From: Hippophae tibetana
Lineage: Eukaryota > Streptophyta > Magnoliopsida > Rosales > Elaeagnaceae
Reading direction: 5' to 3'
Assembly (NCBI GenBank): GCA_037013495.1
Contig: CM072801.1
Span: 80,833,816 to 80,897,815, forward strand
Length of the DNA stretch: 64,000 bases
Shown here: piece after piece, positions 63,121-64,000 of the stretch
Numbering within the stretch: position 1 is the first letter of the stretch
How the letters are laid out: each line of letters begins with the position of its first letter
The notes under the pieces: generated by a model
What the model was told of the DNA's origin: nothing
Databases searched by the model: none
What the model saw: only the letters and a program-made list of their open reading frames with translations
Position numbers and translations under genes: made by a program

Positions 63121-64000
63121 TTCCAACATCAAATGACCATAACTTTTAACTAGGGTATCGTAACGACTATTATAATATATCAAAATCGGAGCTCGTCTCG
63201 ATCCATACAATAATTGTTGGCCTAGCATTGGAACCTGATTTCCGTACCCAAATTCCATCGTTTACATAACTTATCGAGGGTTTGAAGATTTTGTCGTAAA
63301 TTTCGGGTTTACTTACTTTCGATTTGAATCAAAAGAGCTGTAAATGAGATATTGGATCCGACAAAGGTTTCTTTATTTATTTGGTCATTAAATCTGTATT
63401 CTTCCTAAAAAACTATGGGAGTAGAAAAAGAAAGGGGCAAGTTTTCAAAACTTCAAAAATACGAAAACATTTGATTAATCAGACTTCCAACATCAAATGA
63501 CCATAACTTTTAACTAGGGTATCGTAACGACTATTATAATATATCAAAATCGGAGCTCGTCTCGATCCATACAATAATTGTTGGCCTAGCATTGGAACCT
63601 GATTTCCGTACCCAAATTCCATCTTTTACATAACTTATCGAGGGTTTAAAGATTTTGTCGTAAATTTCCGGTTTACTTACTTTCGATTTGAATCAATAGA
63701 GCTGTAAATGAGATATTGGATCCGAAAAAAGTTTCTTTATTTATTTGGTCATTAAATCTGTATTCTTCCTAAAAAACTATGGGAGCAGAAAAAGAAGGGG
63801 GCTAATTTTCATAATTTCAAAAATAACAAAACATTTGATTAATCAGACTTTCAACATCAAATGACCATAACTTTTGACTGGGGTATCCTAACGACTATTG
63901 TAATATATCAAAATCGGAGCTCGTCTCGATCCATACAATAATTGTTGGCCTAGCATTGGAACCTGATTTCCGTACCCAAATTCCATCGTTTACATAACTT
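63121..64000. repeat. Right-edge monomers, array continues beyond the window
   Basis: About two and a half monomers of the 'ttaactagggtatcg' and 'gatttgaatcaatag' types, similar to those near 33.4 and 36.3 kb ('ggtttaaagattttgtcg', 'ccgaaaaaagtttc'). Private variants include 'atttcgggtttac' near 63300, 'gatttgattaatcag'-type changes near 63470 and 63835, and 'gtatcctaacg' near 63883. The window ends 30 bases into a new monomer, so no array edge is seen. Confidence 0.8.

Larger units (their letters stand above)
1..64000. repeat. Satellite DNA array, ~364-bp monomer, ~176 head-to-tail copies
   Basis: The same unit recurs from the first to the last base. Its phase marker 'cgtacccaaattcc' (or 'tgtaccc'/'tgtaaac' variants) starts at 1, 365, 729, 1092, 1455, 1818, 2183 and so on to 63971, a mean step of 363.5 bp. 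All copies lie in one orientation and no stretch of unrelated sequence interrupts them. Monomer length varies only through small indels: 'caaaatcgg' versus 'caaatcgg', a 2-bp loss in 'gtcgtaaat', and A-run length. Both ends of the window lie inside the array, so its full size is unknown. Short open frames recur once per monomer but are not genes. I infer constitutive heterochromatin; whether it is centromeric cannot be told from sequence alone. Confidence 0.99.

Noticed and set aside
1-64000. CRISPR array
   Set aside because: There are regular repeats, but the intervals between any chosen repeat are themselves repeated, and the 364-bp period is far too long. There are no cas genes.
1-64000. 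CENP-B box
   Set aside because: I looked on both strands for TTCG-N4-A-N2-CGGG and found no match in the common monomer forms. The 'tttcgggtttac' near 63300 lacks the spacing.
1-64000. Transposable element, long terminal repeat or target-site duplication
   Set aside because: No polymerase, integrase or transposase coding potential, no break in monomer phase and no insertion larger than a few bases was found anywhere.
1-64000. Telomere-type, rDNA or tRNA sequence inside the array
   Set aside because: No runs of TTTAGGG/TTAGGG-type units, no rRNA-like stretch and no tRNA cloverleaf were seen. The only GGG-rich words belong to the monomer itself.
1-64000. Bacterial or phage origin with hidden genes
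   Set aside because: There are no ribosome-binding sites before open frames, no long frames and no operons. Kilobase-scale HOR satellite structure is a eukaryotic feature.

Overview
The whole 64 kb window is one uninterrupted satellite DNA array. A monomer of about 363-364 bp, roughly two-thirds A+T by eye, is repeated head to tail in a single orientation. The first monomer starts at base 1 (phase chosen at 'cgtacccaaattcc') and the last, partial one at 63971. Mean spacing is 363.5 bp, giving about 176 monomers. The array runs off both ends of the window. I see no protein-coding gene, RNA gene, transposon insertion, inversion or unique-sequence spacer.

This is eukaryotic heterochromatin, most likely a centromeric, pericentromeric or subtelomeric block. 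Nucleosome-scale monomers (about two nucleosomes), higher-order repeats, A/T tracts and C-to-T/G-to-A changes at CpG all fit that. The core 'aaatgaccataactttt' reminds me of wording in plant (legume-type) centromeric satellites, so a plant is my best guess. That is recollection, not an alignment, and neither species nor chromosomal position can be fixed from the sequence.

Layout. (1) 0.6-6.8 kb: a six-monomer higher-order repeat (HOR, about 2181 bp) in three copies; the third has lost exactly one monomer through a visible hybrid monomer. (2) 6.4-9.05 kb: a related segment pair spaced four monomers apart. (3) 8.9-17.6 kb: two almost identical 12-monomer units of 4366 bp. (4) 17.4-23.9 kb: two 9-monomer units (3273 bp) that look like deletion derivatives of the 12-mer, followed by completion of a further 12-mer copy to about 25.7 kb. 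(5) 25.7-27.2 kb: a tandem dimer duplication. (6) 27.2-32.2 kb: a mosaic zone marked by a 2-bp-deleted subfamily ('gtctaaatttcc'). (7) 32.2-37.1 kb: a 2 kb segment repeated at an 8-monomer offset. (8) 37-41.5 kb: mixed monomers, including an odd diverged pair. (9) 41.5-63.1 kb: nested duplications with offsets of 4359, 9083, 10539, 17081 and 24348 bp, all whole numbers of monomers, plus a 728-bp dimer in three tandem copies.

There are no genes to link into a pathway. What can be read here is the array's history: repeated unequal exchange or conversion in register, making hybrid monomers and duplications that are multiples of one monomer. Boundaries of duplicated segments were found by eye from diagnostic variants and are good to some tens of bases.
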